Shown here piece by piece: positions 8,072-15,802 of a stretch of 64,000 bases of DNA. Within the stretch, counting starts at the first letter, position 1, and every line of letters starts with the position of its first letter. The notes beneath the pieces are model-generated. The model made no database searches and was not told the origin of the DNA. It saw nothing but the letters and a program-made list of their open reading frames with translations. Source of the DNA: Phyllobacterium myrsinacearum. GTDB taxonomy: Bacteria > Pseudomonadota > Alphaproteobacteria > Rhizobiales > Rhizobiaceae. Both the position numbers and the translations under genes were made by a program. The stretch covers positions 62,001 through 126,000 of the forward strand of contig NZ_PVBT01000010.1 in assembly GCF_002980555.1 (NCBI RefSeq), given 5' to 3'.

Positions 8072-8872
8072 ATGAACAATCTTCATCGGGAGCTCGCTCC
8101 GATCTCCGCCAGTGCCTGGGAGCAAATCGAGGAAGAGGCGTCACGCACCCTGAAACGTCATTTGGCGGCCCGCCGGGTTGTGGATGTCGCCGGCCCGAAG
8201 GGTGTTGATTTTTCCGCCGTGGGCACCGGCCATGTGAAGCCGATCCAAGGCCTTGGCGAGGGAATCCAGTCGGTCCAGCGCGAAGTCAAGCCGTTGGTCG
8301 AGGTGCGGGTTCCCTTTGAACTCACGCGGCAGGCCATTGACGACGTCGAGCGTGGTTCGACGGATTCGGACTGGACCCCAGTCAAGGACGCGGCGCGCAA
8401 GCTCGCGTTCGCCGAGGACCGGTCGGTTTTTGACGGGTTTGCCGCGGCAGCCATTCAAGGCATCCGCGAAGGCAGCAGCAATGCGCCCGTGCCGCTCCCG
8501 CCGATTGCCACAGGCTACCCGCAGGCCGTGGCGCAAGCGGTCAGCCAGCTGCGGCTTGCCGGCGTGAACGGCCCCTATGCGCTCGTTCTCGGTGCCGAAG
8601 CCTACACCGCCGCGAGCGGCGGAAGCGACGAAGGCTATCCCGTCTTCCACCATATCGAGCGCGAAGTCGACGGAGGTATCATCTGGGCGCCTGCTCTGGC
8701 AGGCGGATTTGTGTTGACCACCCGCGGCGGTGATTTTGAGCTGGATATCGGCCAGGACATTTCCATCGGCTATCTCAGCCATTCCAGCACGGCAGTCGAA
8801 CTTTATCTGCAGGAAACCTTCACATTCCGCATGCTGACGGCAGAAGCGGCCGTTGTCTTGTCCGCCGCATGA
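8072..8872 (+). CDS. Encapsulin nanocompartment shell protein
   Basis: A 266-residue encapsulin (linocin-M18/CFP29 family), a protein with the HK97 phage capsid fold that self-assembles into a hollow shell around cargo enzymes. Typical features: N-terminal NNLHRELAPISASAWEQIEEEA, which lines the inner face and holds the cargo peptide, the E-loop-like VPFELTRQAIDDVERGS, and the C-terminal YLQETFTFRM. A GTG at 8060 is also in frame, but GAGG at 8062-8065 sits correctly for the ATG at 8072. It follows the DyP stop by eight bases, so cargo and shell are co-expressed and probably form an anti-oxidant compartment. Confidence 0.95.
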   Translation: MNNLHRELAPISASAWEQIEEEASRTLKRHLAARRVVDVAGPKGVDFSAVGTGHVKPIQGLGEGIQSVQREVKPLVEVRVPFELTRQAIDDVERGSTDSDWTPVKDAARKLAFAEDRSVFDGFAAAAIQGIREGSSNAPVPLPPIATGYPQAVAQAVSQLRLAGVNGPYALVLGAEAYTAASGGSDEGYPVFHHIEREVDGGIIWAPALAGGFVLTTRGGDFELDIGQDISIGYLSHSSTAVELYLQETFTFRMLTAEAAVVLSAA

Positions 8873-8954
8873 CGGTGCGTTGCGCGTGCCGTCGCTGGAG
8901 CCGCCGCGGCAAATCAATCGGGCAGGACGCGTTTCACTGAAAAGGAGCATGGAC

Positions 8955-9251
8955 ATGAGCGAATCGATCACTCTCACCGACCATCAGGCAATCCGGGACT
9001 GGGTTTCGGCGCGGGCCGGATCTCCGGCCATCATCGACACCGCGCCGGAACCCGAGGGAACGCCGGTGCTCCGCATCGTCTTCGAACCGGAGTTTGTTGC
9101 GGATGTTGACCAGCCCCTGGACGCCGGTGGCCTCGAAGTGGTCGAATGGGATGATTGGTTCCGCCTGTTCGATGCGCAGAACATGGTTTTTCTGATCGCC
9201 AAGGACGAACCGGGCAAGCTCGATATGTATCACCAGATCCTGAAGGCCTAG
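8955..9251 (+). CDS. Small acidic protein, third gene of encapsulin cluster
   Basis: A 98-residue soluble, acidic protein with no signal peptide and no motif that I recognise. It carries a WVSARAGSPAIID segment, an acidic middle and an aromatic WDDWFRLFDAQNMVFLIA core. It starts 82 bases after the encapsulin stop on the same strand. AGGAG at 8943-8947 is too close to the ATG at 8949 and well spaced for the ATG at 8955, so 8955 is chosen. It lacks the SLxIGSLK-type tail, so it is not an obvious second cargo. Its position suggests a link to the compartment, for example regulation or electron supply, but that is unproven. Confidence 0.65.
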   Translation: MSESITLTDHQAIRDWVSARAGSPAIIDTAPEPEGTPVLRIVFEPEFVADVDQPLDAGGLEVVEWDDWFRLFDAQNMVFLIAKDEPGKLDMYHQILKA

Positions 9252-9342
9252 GCCAGGGGCATACGCACAGAAATCTCTCTGATACGACAAAAGAACGGCA
9301 ACGTCCCTTGTGCCGCTCCCTGTGGCAAGCCTATGATAGCCG

Positions 9343-10368
9343 ATGAAAAACACCTCTCCCACTTTTGAAGCTGGATTGAGCGGCCGCGCATGGCCGAAAA
9401 TCCTTTTGAATTACCGCAAACCGCACCGTGGCCGCAGCATTTTCGAGCTTGCAGTGACCGTCATCCCCTTCGCCATCCTGTGGGCGGTGTGCTGGGCTGC
9501 GGTCCATTACGGCTTCTGGTGGGGATTGCTGTTTATCATTCCGGCGGCAGGCTTCCTGCTGCGCCTGTTCATGATCCAGCATGATTGCGGCCATGGCTCC
9601 TTTTTCGCTCACAGGCATTCGGATGACTGGACAGGCCGGGCAATCGGCGTTCTCACTCTGACCCCCTATGATTACTGGCGGCGCGCCCATGCGCTGCATC
9701 ATGCGTCGGCCGGCAATCTGGATGAGCGCGGTGTCGGCGATATCACGACCCTGACCGTCGCCGAATACCGGGCTCTTTCCCGCTGGGGCCGCCTTGGCTA
9801 CCGGTTGTATCGGCATCCGGTGATCATGTTCGGCATCGGACCGGCATGGCTTTTCATTTTCAAGCAGAGATTGCCGTTCGGCATGATGCGTTCCGGGGCG
9901 CAGCCGTGGATTTCCACCATGGCGACGAATTTTGCCATTGCGCTGCTGGCGGCCATCCTGATCTGGCTGGTGGGTGTCATTCCCTTCCTGATGGTGCATC
10001 TGCCGATCGTCGTTCTCGCCGGGGCTGCAGGCATCTGGCTGTTCTACGTGCAGCACCAATTCGAGGAAACCCATTGGTCGCAAGGTGCTGACTGGCAGTT
10101 CCAGGAAGCCGCCCTGCACGGATCCTCGCATTACGTCCTGCCGCTTCCCCTCAGATGGCTGACCGGCAATATCGGCATCCACCATGTCCACCATCTCTCC
10201 AGCCGGGTGCCCTACTACCGGCTGCCGGAAGTTCTGCGGGACTATCCCGAACTCGGCAATGTCGGACGCATCACCATTCTGCAGAGCCTGCGCTGTGTCA
10301 AACTGGTGCTGTGGGATGAAGGCCGCAAGAGACTGGTCACGTTTCGCGAGGCACGCAACCTGGCCTGA
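9343..10368 (+). CDS. Membrane fatty acid desaturase
   Basis: A 341-residue integral-membrane di-iron desaturase. The three histidine boxes are visible: HDCGH starting at residue 80, HALHH at 116 and HHVHH at 280. Hydrophobic spans lie near residues 36-75 and 190-235. The GIHHVHHLSSRVPYYRLPE stretch matches the delta-12/omega-6 type acyl-lipid desaturases (DesA/FAD2-like), which add a double bond to membrane-lipid acyl chains using oxygen and ferredoxin-type electrons. No redox partner gene is adjacent. Regiospecificity cannot be read from sequence. The ribosome binding site is weak. It may follow the encapsulin genes in one transcript (gap 91 bases). Confidence 0.9.
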   Translation: MKNTSPTFEAGLSGRAWPKILLNYRKPHRGRSIFELAVTVIPFAILWAVCWAAVHYGFWWGLLFIIPAAGFLLRLFMIQHDCGHGSFFAHRHSDDWTGRAIGVLTLTPYDYWRRAHALHHASAGNLDERGVGDITTLTVAEYRALSRWGRLGYRLYRHPVIMFGIGPAWLFIFKQRLPFGMMRSGAQPWISTMATNFAIALLAAILIWLVGVIPFLMVHLPIVVLAGAAGIWLFYVQHQFEETHWSQGADWQFQEAALHGSSHYVLPLPLRWLTGNIGIHHVHHLSSRVPYYRLPEVLRDYPELGNVGRITILQSLRCVKLVLWDEGRKRLVTFREARNLA

Positions 10369-10507
10369 CCGCGGCAGGTTCTCCGGCAATCTCCTCCCCG
10401 GCAAATGCATCTTTCCTGCCTTGCCCGGCAGACAAAAAGCCCTGTAGAAAGCAGGGATCGATCCGTCGCGGATGACGGACGCAATCCAAATTGGTGAGGA
10501 CGACAGC

Positions 10508-11011
10508 GTGCCGAGATTGTTTTCAAGTGTGGTCTTGTTCGGGTTGGCTCTGACAGCGGTCAGCGCGATTGTTCCGGTTTCCGGCGCCAGCGCGGCGCCA
10601 TCGGCCGCACAGTGCAAAAAGCTCGACCCGAACGGGCGGGATATGGGCGGCGACACGCATTTCAGCATCGCCATCCGCGACAAGAAGGCCGATCTTGTCG
10701 CCAAGATGCTGGCCTGCGGCGCCGACGTGAACCAGAAAACCCAGGAGGGCTGGGCGCCACTGCACACCGCAGCCTATTACGGCCCGGCAAGCGTCATCGA
10801 TCTGCTGGTTTCCAAGGGCGCAAAGGTCAACATCGTCGGTGACTACGACAAGATGACGCCGCTTCACATGGCGGCTAGCTACAGCGATGATCCCGCCGTG
10901 GTTCAGGCTCTGCTCAAACACGGAGCGGATAAATCAGCCAGGACTGCAGGCGGCAAAACTGCACTGGAACTGGCGGCCGACAAGCCCGCCATTGCCGCAC
11001 TGTTGAAGTAG
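10508..11011 (+). CDS. Ankyrin-repeat periplasmic protein
   Basis: A 167-residue exported protein: a signal peptide of about 28 residues ending SGASAAP, then roughly three ankyrin repeats (THFSIAIRDKKADLVAKML, then APLHTAAYYGPASVIDLLV, then TPLHMAASYSDDPAVVQALL) and a partial capping repeat. Ankyrin repeats mediate protein-protein contacts; small periplasmic ankyrin proteins such as AnkB are linked to oxidative-stress defence in some bacteria, though no catalase is adjacent here. The start is GTG at 10508 with GTGAGGA upstream; the ATG at 10472 would place a polar extension in front of the signal peptide. Confidence 0.82.
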   Translation: MPRLFSSVVLFGLALTAVSAIVPVSGASAAPSAAQCKKLDPNGRDMGGDTHFSIAIRDKKADLVAKMLACGADVNQKTQEGWAPLHTAAYYGPASVIDLLVSKGAKVNIVGDYDKMTPLHMAASYSDDPAVVQALLKHGADKSARTAGGKTALELAADKPAIAALLK

Positions 11012-11097
11012 AGGGAAGCGGCCCTGTGCCCTTCCCCCTTGTTGCGGGCCGGTCAAGCTCCTAGGTTTCGGGCATGCGGTCGGAAATCGTTTAAGCA

Positions 11098-12096
11098 ATG
11101 TTAGCGTTCGCCAAAAAGCTGCGGGACGAAGTTGGAGGGGGCGTCCTGACGTCCCTCGCCCTGCATCTTTTGGTTGCGGCATTGCTGTTTCTCCAGCTTC
11201 CCCAGTGGAAAACCACACCGCCAGAGCCGGAAAGCGTGGAGGTGAAGGTCGTTCCGCCGCCCGAACCGCAACCAAAACCCGAACCTGAACCGGAAAAAAA
11301 GGAAGAGAAGGCGGAGGCGCCACAGCCGCAGCCCGCCCCGGCCCCCGCCGCCGCGGCGGCTTCGTCGCGAGCTACTTTTCCAATCTTGCCCAGGTCCGAG
11401 AAGGAATCGACGGAAGAAAAAAAGCCAGCTTCCGGCGAGGGTACAACACAGAATGAGGCGTCAACGCCGCAGAGTTCTGACGCTGAAACGGCAAAGACGG
11501 ATGCCGGTCAGAGTGCTTCTCCCATTGAAGCCAAACCGGTGACGCCGGATATTGCTGAATCACAGTCTTCCCCCAAGCCCAGCGAGACTGCTGGACAGGC
11601 AGAGCTACAATCCCCCACTCCTACCATGTCCCTTGAAAATGCAGCGGTATCTCAACAAAAATCGCAGCCTGTTCCTAAGAAAATAGAGCAGCAATCTAAA
11701 CCCGACGGATCCAAAGCAATGAAAAGCTCTAACCCGTTCGCAAATTTGAGCCAGAAGTTCTTACCAAATCCAAGGCTCGATCCAAGAATGGGTCGGGTTG
11801 TCACACATCTTTCACCACAAGGGCGTCTCAAAAGCCTCTGTACAGCGGAGGCAATTGGACAATTGGGTTTGGGACAGAACGACGCGCTGGTCCTTACAGG
11901 ACCTTCAAGCGGGTTTGTATCAAATACTTCCTACAAGGGCGTCGGCGTATTTTTTCGCCGTAACGGGAACTGGTACAACTGGGACTTTCAGTGTTCCGCC
12001 GATTCTAACGTCACTCGTGTCTCATCATTCCAATTCAAAATCGGCAACGCTATTCCAAGCAGTGAGGTGCGTAAGCGCGGCCTGCCAATGGATTAG
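11098..12096 (+). CDS. DUF930-domain protein with TonB-like N-terminus
   Basis: A 332-residue protein anchored by one helix (residues 18-36), followed by a long Pro/Glu/Lys-rich segment (PEPQPKPEPEPEKKEEK) like the periplasm-spanning arm of TonB, a Ser/Thr/Gln-rich linker, and a C-terminal domain of about 100 residues starting near RLDPRMGRVVTHLS. The RLKSLCTAEAIGQL motif and later Cys match the DUF930 family of rhizobia and brucellae, whose function is unknown. The N-terminal coding DNA is GC-rich but from about 11,580 onward it becomes visibly AT-richer, so the gene may be a mosaic or have an old foreign 3' half. Confidence 0.75.
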   Translation: MLAFAKKLRDEVGGGVLTSLALHLLVAALLFLQLPQWKTTPPEPESVEVKVVPPPEPQPKPEPEPEKKEEKAEAPQPQPAPAPAAAAASSRATFPILPRSEKESTEEKKPASGEGTTQNEASTPQSSDAETAKTDAGQSASPIEAKPVTPDIAESQSSPKPSETAGQAELQSPTPTMSLENAAVSQQKSQPVPKKIEQQSKPDGSKAMKSSNPFANLSQKFLPNPRLDPRMGRVVTHLSPQGRLKSLCTAEAIGQLGLGQNDALVLTGPSSGFVSNTSYKGVGVFFRRNGNWYNWDFQCSADSNVTRVSSFQFKIGNAIPSSEVRKRGLPMD

Positions 12097-12173
12097 CAAG
12101 TACAAATCTTCCCAATTGCCCCAGCGCGGCACGAATGCCACGCTGTTCATCCCAAAACGCAGGCGGTTTCAGT

Positions 12174-12431
12174 TCAGGCGGATCTGTTGCCGGTGATTGC
12201 GTGATAGAGCCAGAGCACGACGACGGAACCGATAACGGCGACAATCAGGCTGTAGATGTTGAAACCCGTGACGCCGGTGGCACCGAACAGGCTGAAGATA
12301 AATCCGCCGGCGACAGCGCCGACAATGCCCAGAACGATATCAAGGATAAAACCCTGGCCGCTCTTGTTGACGATCTTGCTGCCAATAAATCCCGCAACAA
12401 GTCCAAGTACAATCCAACCGATAACAGACAT
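12174..12431 (-). CDS. GlsB/YeaQ/YmgE family membrane protein
   Basis: An 85-residue protein with three hydrophobic helices and glycine zipper-like patterns (WIVLGLVAGFIGSKIV, then DIVLGIVGAVAGGFIFSLFG, then YSLIVAVIGSVVVLWLYH). This is the transglycosylase-associated / GlsB-YeaQ-YmgE family of tiny inner-membrane proteins, often stress-induced and of unknown mechanism. The chosen ATG at 12431 begins MSVIGWIVLGLVAG, the family's usual N-terminus; a longer frame back to 12527 would add an unrelated leader. It is divergent from the YidB-like gene, with about 160 bases between. Confidence 0.88.
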   Translation of the reverse strand: MSVIGWIVLGLVAGFIGSKIVNKSGQGFILDIVLGIVGAVAGGFIFSLFGATGVTGFNIYSLIVAVIGSVVVLWLYHAITGNRSA

Positions 12432-12592
12432 GCGAACATTCCTTCCTATCCATTGGCTTAATGTCGTCATGTTTTCGCATAGATTGAATAAAAGCAAGAT
12501 GGTTGTGCTTTCTCCCGGAATGAACAAATATCTTTGCGGGGGAGAACGACAGATTTCGAGCTGAAACCGAGCAACGTTGAAGGGAGATCGAG

Positions 12593-13054
12593 ATGGGAAT
12601 TTTCGATAATGCGGTACCAGGCGGAAATATATCGAAGCCGCTGATCATTGCGCTTGGAGCACTTCTGGTTGGAAAAATGCTGAGCGGCGGTTCGAGCCAG
12701 CCCGCGCAGGCTCCCGACAATCCGCAGACGGCGGACAACGGCAATACCGCGGCTGGCGGCGGGCTCCTTGGCGGGCTCGGCGGGCTCCTGAACAGCCTGA
12801 CCAATGCGGGCCATGGCGAAACGGCAAACTCCTGGCTTCAGCCGGGTGAAAACAAGCCCATCGCTCCTGGCGACCTCGGCAGCGCGCTTGGCCAGAAAAC
12901 CATCAGCGAGATCGCCCAGCAAACCGGCATGAGCGAACAGGACCTGCTCGCGCAGCTGTCGAAGATCTTGCCCGGCGTGGTCGACCAGCTCACGCCGAAC
13001 GGTCAGGTACCAAGCACGCAGCAGATTGCGTCGCTTCTGAAATCCTCGTCATAA
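12593..13054 (+). CDS. YidB family (DUF937) protein
   Basis: A 153-residue protein of the YidB/DUF937 family. It has a short N-terminal hydrophobic stretch (PLIIALGALLVGKML), a Gly/Asn-rich linker with GGGLLGGLGGLLNSL, and a C-terminal helical domain (NSWLQPGENKPIAPGDLGSAL, ISEIAQQTGMSEQDLLAQLSKILPGVVDQLTP). That C-terminal half is the typical DUF937 signature. Function is unknown. A GGGAG-like ribosome binding site precedes the ATG (gaaGGGAGatcgag). A perfect hairpin follows the stop. Confidence 0.85.
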   Translation: MGIFDNAVPGGNISKPLIIALGALLVGKMLSGGSSQPAQAPDNPQTADNGNTAAGGGLLGGLGGLLNSLTNAGHGETANSWLQPGENKPIAPGDLGSALGQKTISEIAQQTGMSEQDLLAQLSKILPGVVDQLTPNGQVPSTQQIASLLKSSS

Positions 13055-13061
13055 AGTTCAA

Positions 13062-13092
13062 ACCGGCCGCAACGGTATTGGTTGCGGCCGGT
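13062..13092. terminator. Perfect 12-bp hairpin between convergent genes
   Basis: ACCGGCCGCAAC and its exact complement GTTGCGGCCGGT flank a seven-base loop in the gap between the YidB-like gene and the convergent MFS gene. The stem is very stable and its position is right for a shared terminator, but no T-run follows on the plus strand and only a weak one on the minus strand. It may act as a Rho-assisted terminator or an RNA end-stabiliser. Confidence 0.6.
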
Positions 13093-13112
13093 CTTGACCC
13101 GGCCGCCTGGGA

Positions 13113-14288
13113 TCAGGCAACGGAAAGTTCGGTCTTGCGCGCGCCAACGCTGGCGAGCCGCATCACGACAAGCCCGAGCAGCGGGAAGGCGCCGCCGATC
13201 CAGCCGAGATAATCAAGGCCGAGATTGGCGATGATCAGGCCGCCGATGAACGATCCCGAGGCAATGCCCAGATAAAGCGCCGAACCGTTGAGCGACAGCG
13301 CGAGCGGCGCGCTCTCCGGGGCGATCGCCAGAATCCGGCTGGCCTGCGCGGGCGGGAACATCCAGGCGGCAATGCCCCAGAGAACCATGATCGTCATGAG
13401 CGCCGGACCGGCAATTTCATGCGGCCATTGCATGATCCAGCTGATCGCCATCAGTGACGCCGCATTGAGGAAGGAGGCGGCGATCACCGTGCGCGTCGGG
13501 CCGAAACGGTCCGATAATTGTCCGCCGGCAACATTGCCAAGGGCAGCACCAAGACCGAAGGCCAGCAGAACCAGCGGCACCATCGCGCGGGAAAGACCAG
13601 TGCCCTGCACCGCGATGGCGGCGATATAGGTGAAAACAATGAAGCCGCCGGCCATATAGAGCAGCATGGTGACAAGCGCGGGAAAGAGCCCGGGATGGCG
13701 GATCACACCGAGCCGCTGGCGCAGGGTCAAGCGGTCGGCGCGCAATCCGCGCGGCAGGAGAAACCAGACGAAGGTTGTCGCGGCGGCGCCGATCAGGGCA
13801 ATGAAGATATAGGTGCCGCGCCAGCCGGCAAATGATGCGATCAGCGCCCCGAGCGGTGCGCCGAAGGCCACCGCCAGTGTGGTCCCGCCGACGATGACGG
13901 AAATCGCCCGTGCCCGGTGGTGCGATTCAGAAATGGCGACGGCCGTGGCCTGTGCCGTGGCCGCATAGAGCCCTGCCGACATGCCGATCAGCAGCCGGGC
14001 GGCTGTGAGAAACGCGTAGGACGGCGCAAATGCCGCCAGAATCGCTCCGATGACGAAAGTGGTGGCACTGCCCGCCAGGATGAGACGGCGGTCTGCCGAT
14101 CCGGTGAGGGCGGCAAGCAGCGGCGCGCCCAGCGCATAGGCGAGCGCGAACATGACCACGAGATAACCGGCTTGAACCAGCGTCACGCCGGTGTCTCCGG
14201 CGATCTGCGGCAGAAGGCTGGCGACGACAAAACCTTCAATGCCAATGACGAATGTACCCAACGCCAGGCCGACAAGGCGAATGTCCAT
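13113..14288 (-). CDS. MFS efflux transporter (AraJ/YdhP type)
   Basis: A 391-residue major facilitator superfamily protein with 12 predicted helices, of the drug/sugar-efflux type (DHA1, AraJ-like). Motifs: GYLVVMFALAYALGAPLLAALTG in helix 2 with the loop GSADRRLILAGS, and GNVAGGQLSDRFGPTRT in the second half. It probably exports small toxic molecules by proton antiport. The ATG at 14288 follows AAGGA; an earlier in-frame start at 14348 would overlap the operator DNA. Two palindromic operators lie between it and the divergent ArsR gene, so the pump is probably repressed by that regulator. Confidence 0.9.
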   Translation of the reverse strand: MDIRLVGLALGTFVIGIEGFVVASLLPQIAGDTGVTLVQAGYLVVMFALAYALGAPLLAALTGSADRRLILAGSATTFVIGAILAAFAPSYAFLTAARLLIGMSAGLYAATAQATAVAISESHHRARAISVIVGGTTLAVAFGAPLGALIASFAGWRGTYIFIALIGAAATTFVWFLLPRGLRADRLTLRQRLGVIRHPGLFPALVTMLLYMAGGFIVFTYIAAIAVQGTGLSRAMVPLVLLAFGLGAALGNVAGGQLSDRFGPTRTVIAASFLNAASLMAISWIMQWPHEIAGPALMTIMVLWGIAAWMFPPAQASRILAIAPESAPLALSLNGSALYLGIASGSFIGGLIIANLGLDYLGWIGGAFPLLGLVVMRLASVGARKTELSVA

Positions 14289-14302
14289 GGGAGATATCCT
14301 TT

Positions 14303-14328
14303 GTTCAATGATCCTTGAACTATTGAAC
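14303..14328. promoter_or_regulatory. Operator copy 1 (GTTCAA-N6-TTGAAC plus half site)
   Basis: GTTCAATGATCCTTGAAC at 14303-14320 is an interrupted palindrome and is followed at once by a third half-site TATTGAAC. It sits 15 bases upstream of the MFS start codon. The same arrangement recurs at 14356-14380. Confidence 0.75.
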
Positions 14329-14355
14329 TCACCAGCATGTGAAGTCAAGAATAAA

Positions 14356-14380
14356 GTTCAACGATTATTGAACATTGAAC
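14356..14380. promoter_or_regulatory. Operator copy 2 (GTTCAA-N6-TTGAAC plus half site)
   Basis: GTTCAACGATTATTGAAC at 14356-14373 followed by ATTGAAC repeats the element at 14303-14328. The two copies start 53 bases apart, close to five DNA turns, so bound dimers would lie on the same face. It lies 30 bases before the ArsR start. ArsR-family proteins bind imperfect palindromes of this size. Confidence 0.75.
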
Positions 14381-14410
14381 TTTTCGTACGCACTTGCTAG
14401 GTAGGAAGGC

Positions 14411-14791
14411 ATGACCCACCCGCTGTTTCATCCGGATGCTGAAGAGATTTCGCTTCCCGCCATCTTCACCGCGCTCGGCGACGAGACGCGCTTGAACATT
14501 ATCGCCATTCTCGCGCGCAACGGTGAACGCGCCATGACATGCGGGCAATTCACCGAACTTGGTTCCAAAACAGCCCTGAGCTATCATGTCGCCAAGCTGC
14601 GCGAGGCAGGGGTGATCAATGTGCGGCCCGACGGAACGAAACGATTTCTGACCCTGCGCCGTGCCGATCTCGACAATCGCTTTCCCGGCTTTCTCGACTC
14701 GGTCATTGCTTCGGCGAGCACGATCCCTTTGCCTGAAAACCAGTCTCCGGCCGGTCCGGCCGAAACCCCGGGAGAAACCGAATGGACATAA
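14411..14791 (+). CDS. ArsR-family transcriptional regulator
   Basis: A 126-residue winged-helix regulator. The ArsR signature is clear: [16 protein letters not shown] (residues 18-33), the recognition helix region [18 protein letters not shown], and the beta-wing [15 protein letters not shown]. No CxC metal-binding motif is present, so it is likely a non-metal member that senses an organic or redox signal, or acts without ligand. It is divergent from the MFS pump with twin operators between, and its 3' end overlaps the cupin gene by ten bases. Auto-repression and control of pump and cupin are the natural inference. Confidence 0.9.
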   Translation: MTHPLFHPDAEEISLPAIFTALGDETRLNIIAILARNGERAMTCGQFTELGSKTALSYHVAKLREAGVINVRPDGTKRFLTLRRADLDNRFPGFLDSVIASASTIPLPENQSPAGPAETPGETEWT

Positions 14792-15183
14792 AATCGAGCG
14801 GCTCCATACCCACCCGCCGCGCGCCGGAAGAATGGTTCACCGGCACGGTCTGGCAGGACCCGATCATCCAGGCGCCCTCCCCGGCGCGGCTGATCTCCGT
14901 CGTCGTGCATTTTGAACCGGGCGCCCGCACCGCATGGCACACCCATCCGCTTGGCCAGACGCTCTATGTGGTTTCAGGCGCAGGCCTTGCCCAGGTCTGG
15001 GGCGAGGAATTGCGTGAAATCAGGGCTGGCGACGTCATCTGGATTCCGCCTGGCGAAAAGCACTGGCATGGCGCGGGCCCGGCAAATTCCATGTCGCACA
15101 TCGCCATGCAGGAAGCCCTGGACGGCAATGCCGTCGAATGGATGGAAAAGGTTTCCGATACGCAATATTCCGGCACGGAATAA
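14782..15183 (+). CDS. Cupin-domain protein
   Basis: A 133-residue single-domain cupin. The metal-binding motifs are visible: cupin motif 1 as [21 protein letters not shown] (His, His and a Gln in place of the usual Glu) and motif 2 as [17 protein letters not shown] with the fourth ligand His. The fold suits small oxygenases, isomerases or binding proteins and resembles the cupins near carboxymuconolactone decarboxylase-type enzymes. GGGAG lies seven bases before the ATG and the start overlaps the end of the ArsR gene, so the two are co-translated. It may modify or sense the substrate of the adjacent pump. Confidence 0.87.
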   Translation: MDIKSSGSIPTRRAPEEWFTGTVWQDPIIQAPSPARLISVVVHFEPGARTAWHTHPLGQTLYVVSGAGLAQVWGEELREIRAGDVIWIPPGEKHWHGAGPANSMSHIAMQEALDGNAVEWMEKVSDTQYSGTE

Positions 15184-15244
15184 TCTGCTAGCATGCGTGC
15201 GGGCATCAAAACCCGGCTTTGCAGTGGCGTTGAAAGGAAAACCC

Positions 15245-15433
15245 ATGGCGTTCGAAGACATCAAGGCACAGATTGCGCTTCTGCTCGAAGAGATGGTGCA
15301 ACGGCCTGCCGATGCCCATGAAATCCACGAGACCCTGCGCGAACACCTGAACGAACTGAAGGCCATGGGCATGCCGCTCCCCGAGGACCTTGTCGCCCTC
15401 GAGAAGCAGCTGGAAGTCGACTTTGATTCCTGA
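15245..15433 (+). CDS. Small conserved-looking protein, unknown
   Basis: A 62-residue acidic, helical protein with no signal or membrane segment: MAFEDIKAQIALLLEEM, then HEIHETLREHLNELKAMGMPLPEDLVALEKQLE. The regular heptad-like leucines suggest two short amphipathic helices. The ATG at 15245 follows AAGGAAAA. It is 61 bases downstream of the cupin on the same strand and could be the third gene of that operon. I have seen proteins of this shape in rhizobial genomes but cannot assign a function. Confidence 0.65.
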   Translation: MAFEDIKAQIALLLEEMVQRPADAHEIHETLREHLNELKAMGMPLPEDLVALEKQLEVDFDS

Positions 15434-15442
15434 GCGCCACGC

Positions 15443-15679
15443 TCAGACGGGTCCTTTGAAAACATCCTTCTTCAGACCGGCGTGCGGCGGGAAGATATCG
15501 CCGCGCCCGGGACGGCCATCCCGCATGCCGATATCGCGCAGCATGTGATCGGAGAAATCCCCGGCATTGACGGTGATTGGCACGGATGGCCTTGCCAGCG
15601 CCCGTCTCAGGGTTGTGAACCAACCCCAGCGGGATCCGGGGTTGTCGATGGATGTGCAGTGTGATGGTGAGGGATTCAT
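15443..15679 (-). CDS. DUF1127-domain small protein
   Basis: A 78-residue protein whose middle and end (WGWFTTLRRALARP, then DHMLRDIGMRDGRPGRGD) carry the DUF1127 pattern of a basic helix followed by LLRDIGL-like and an Arg-rich tail. DUF1127 proteins are small, basic, RNA- or stress-related proteins; in Brucella and Agrobacterium some are direct targets of the LysR regulator VtlR. The ATG at 15679 has GGAG eight bases upstream. It is divergent from a LysR gene with a large palindrome in between, so the same regulatory logic may hold here. Confidence 0.72.
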   Translation of the reverse strand: MNPSPSHCTSIDNPGSRWGWFTTLRRALARPSVPITVNAGDFSDHMLRDIGMRDGRPGRGDIFPPHAGLKKDVFKGPV

Positions 15680-15767
15680 GACCTCAACTCCGTTTGGTAT
15701 GCGACGTTCATGTCTTGGGTGGGGATTCAATGCGCCTGTTCGCGCTTGTTTTCCAACAAAACGGCGA

Positions 15768-15800
15768 GTATGATTCATAAGTACCCCTTATGGATCATAC
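15768..15800. promoter_or_regulatory. 14-bp inverted repeat upstream of LysR gene
   Basis: GTATGATTCATAAG and CTTATGGATCATAC form a 13/14 inverted repeat around the five bases TACCC. It ends two bases before the LysR start codon and about 90 bases upstream of the DUF1127 start. It contains the T-N11-A type symmetry of LysR sites, so it is a candidate autoregulatory and activator site. As RNA it would also fold over the LysR start region. Confidence 0.65.
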
Positions 15801-15802
15801 CG

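Noticed and set aside
9331-10767. A 478-codon minus-strand open frame
   Set aside because: It is antisense to the desaturase and part of the ankyrin gene, both with clear motifs; no ribosome binding site.
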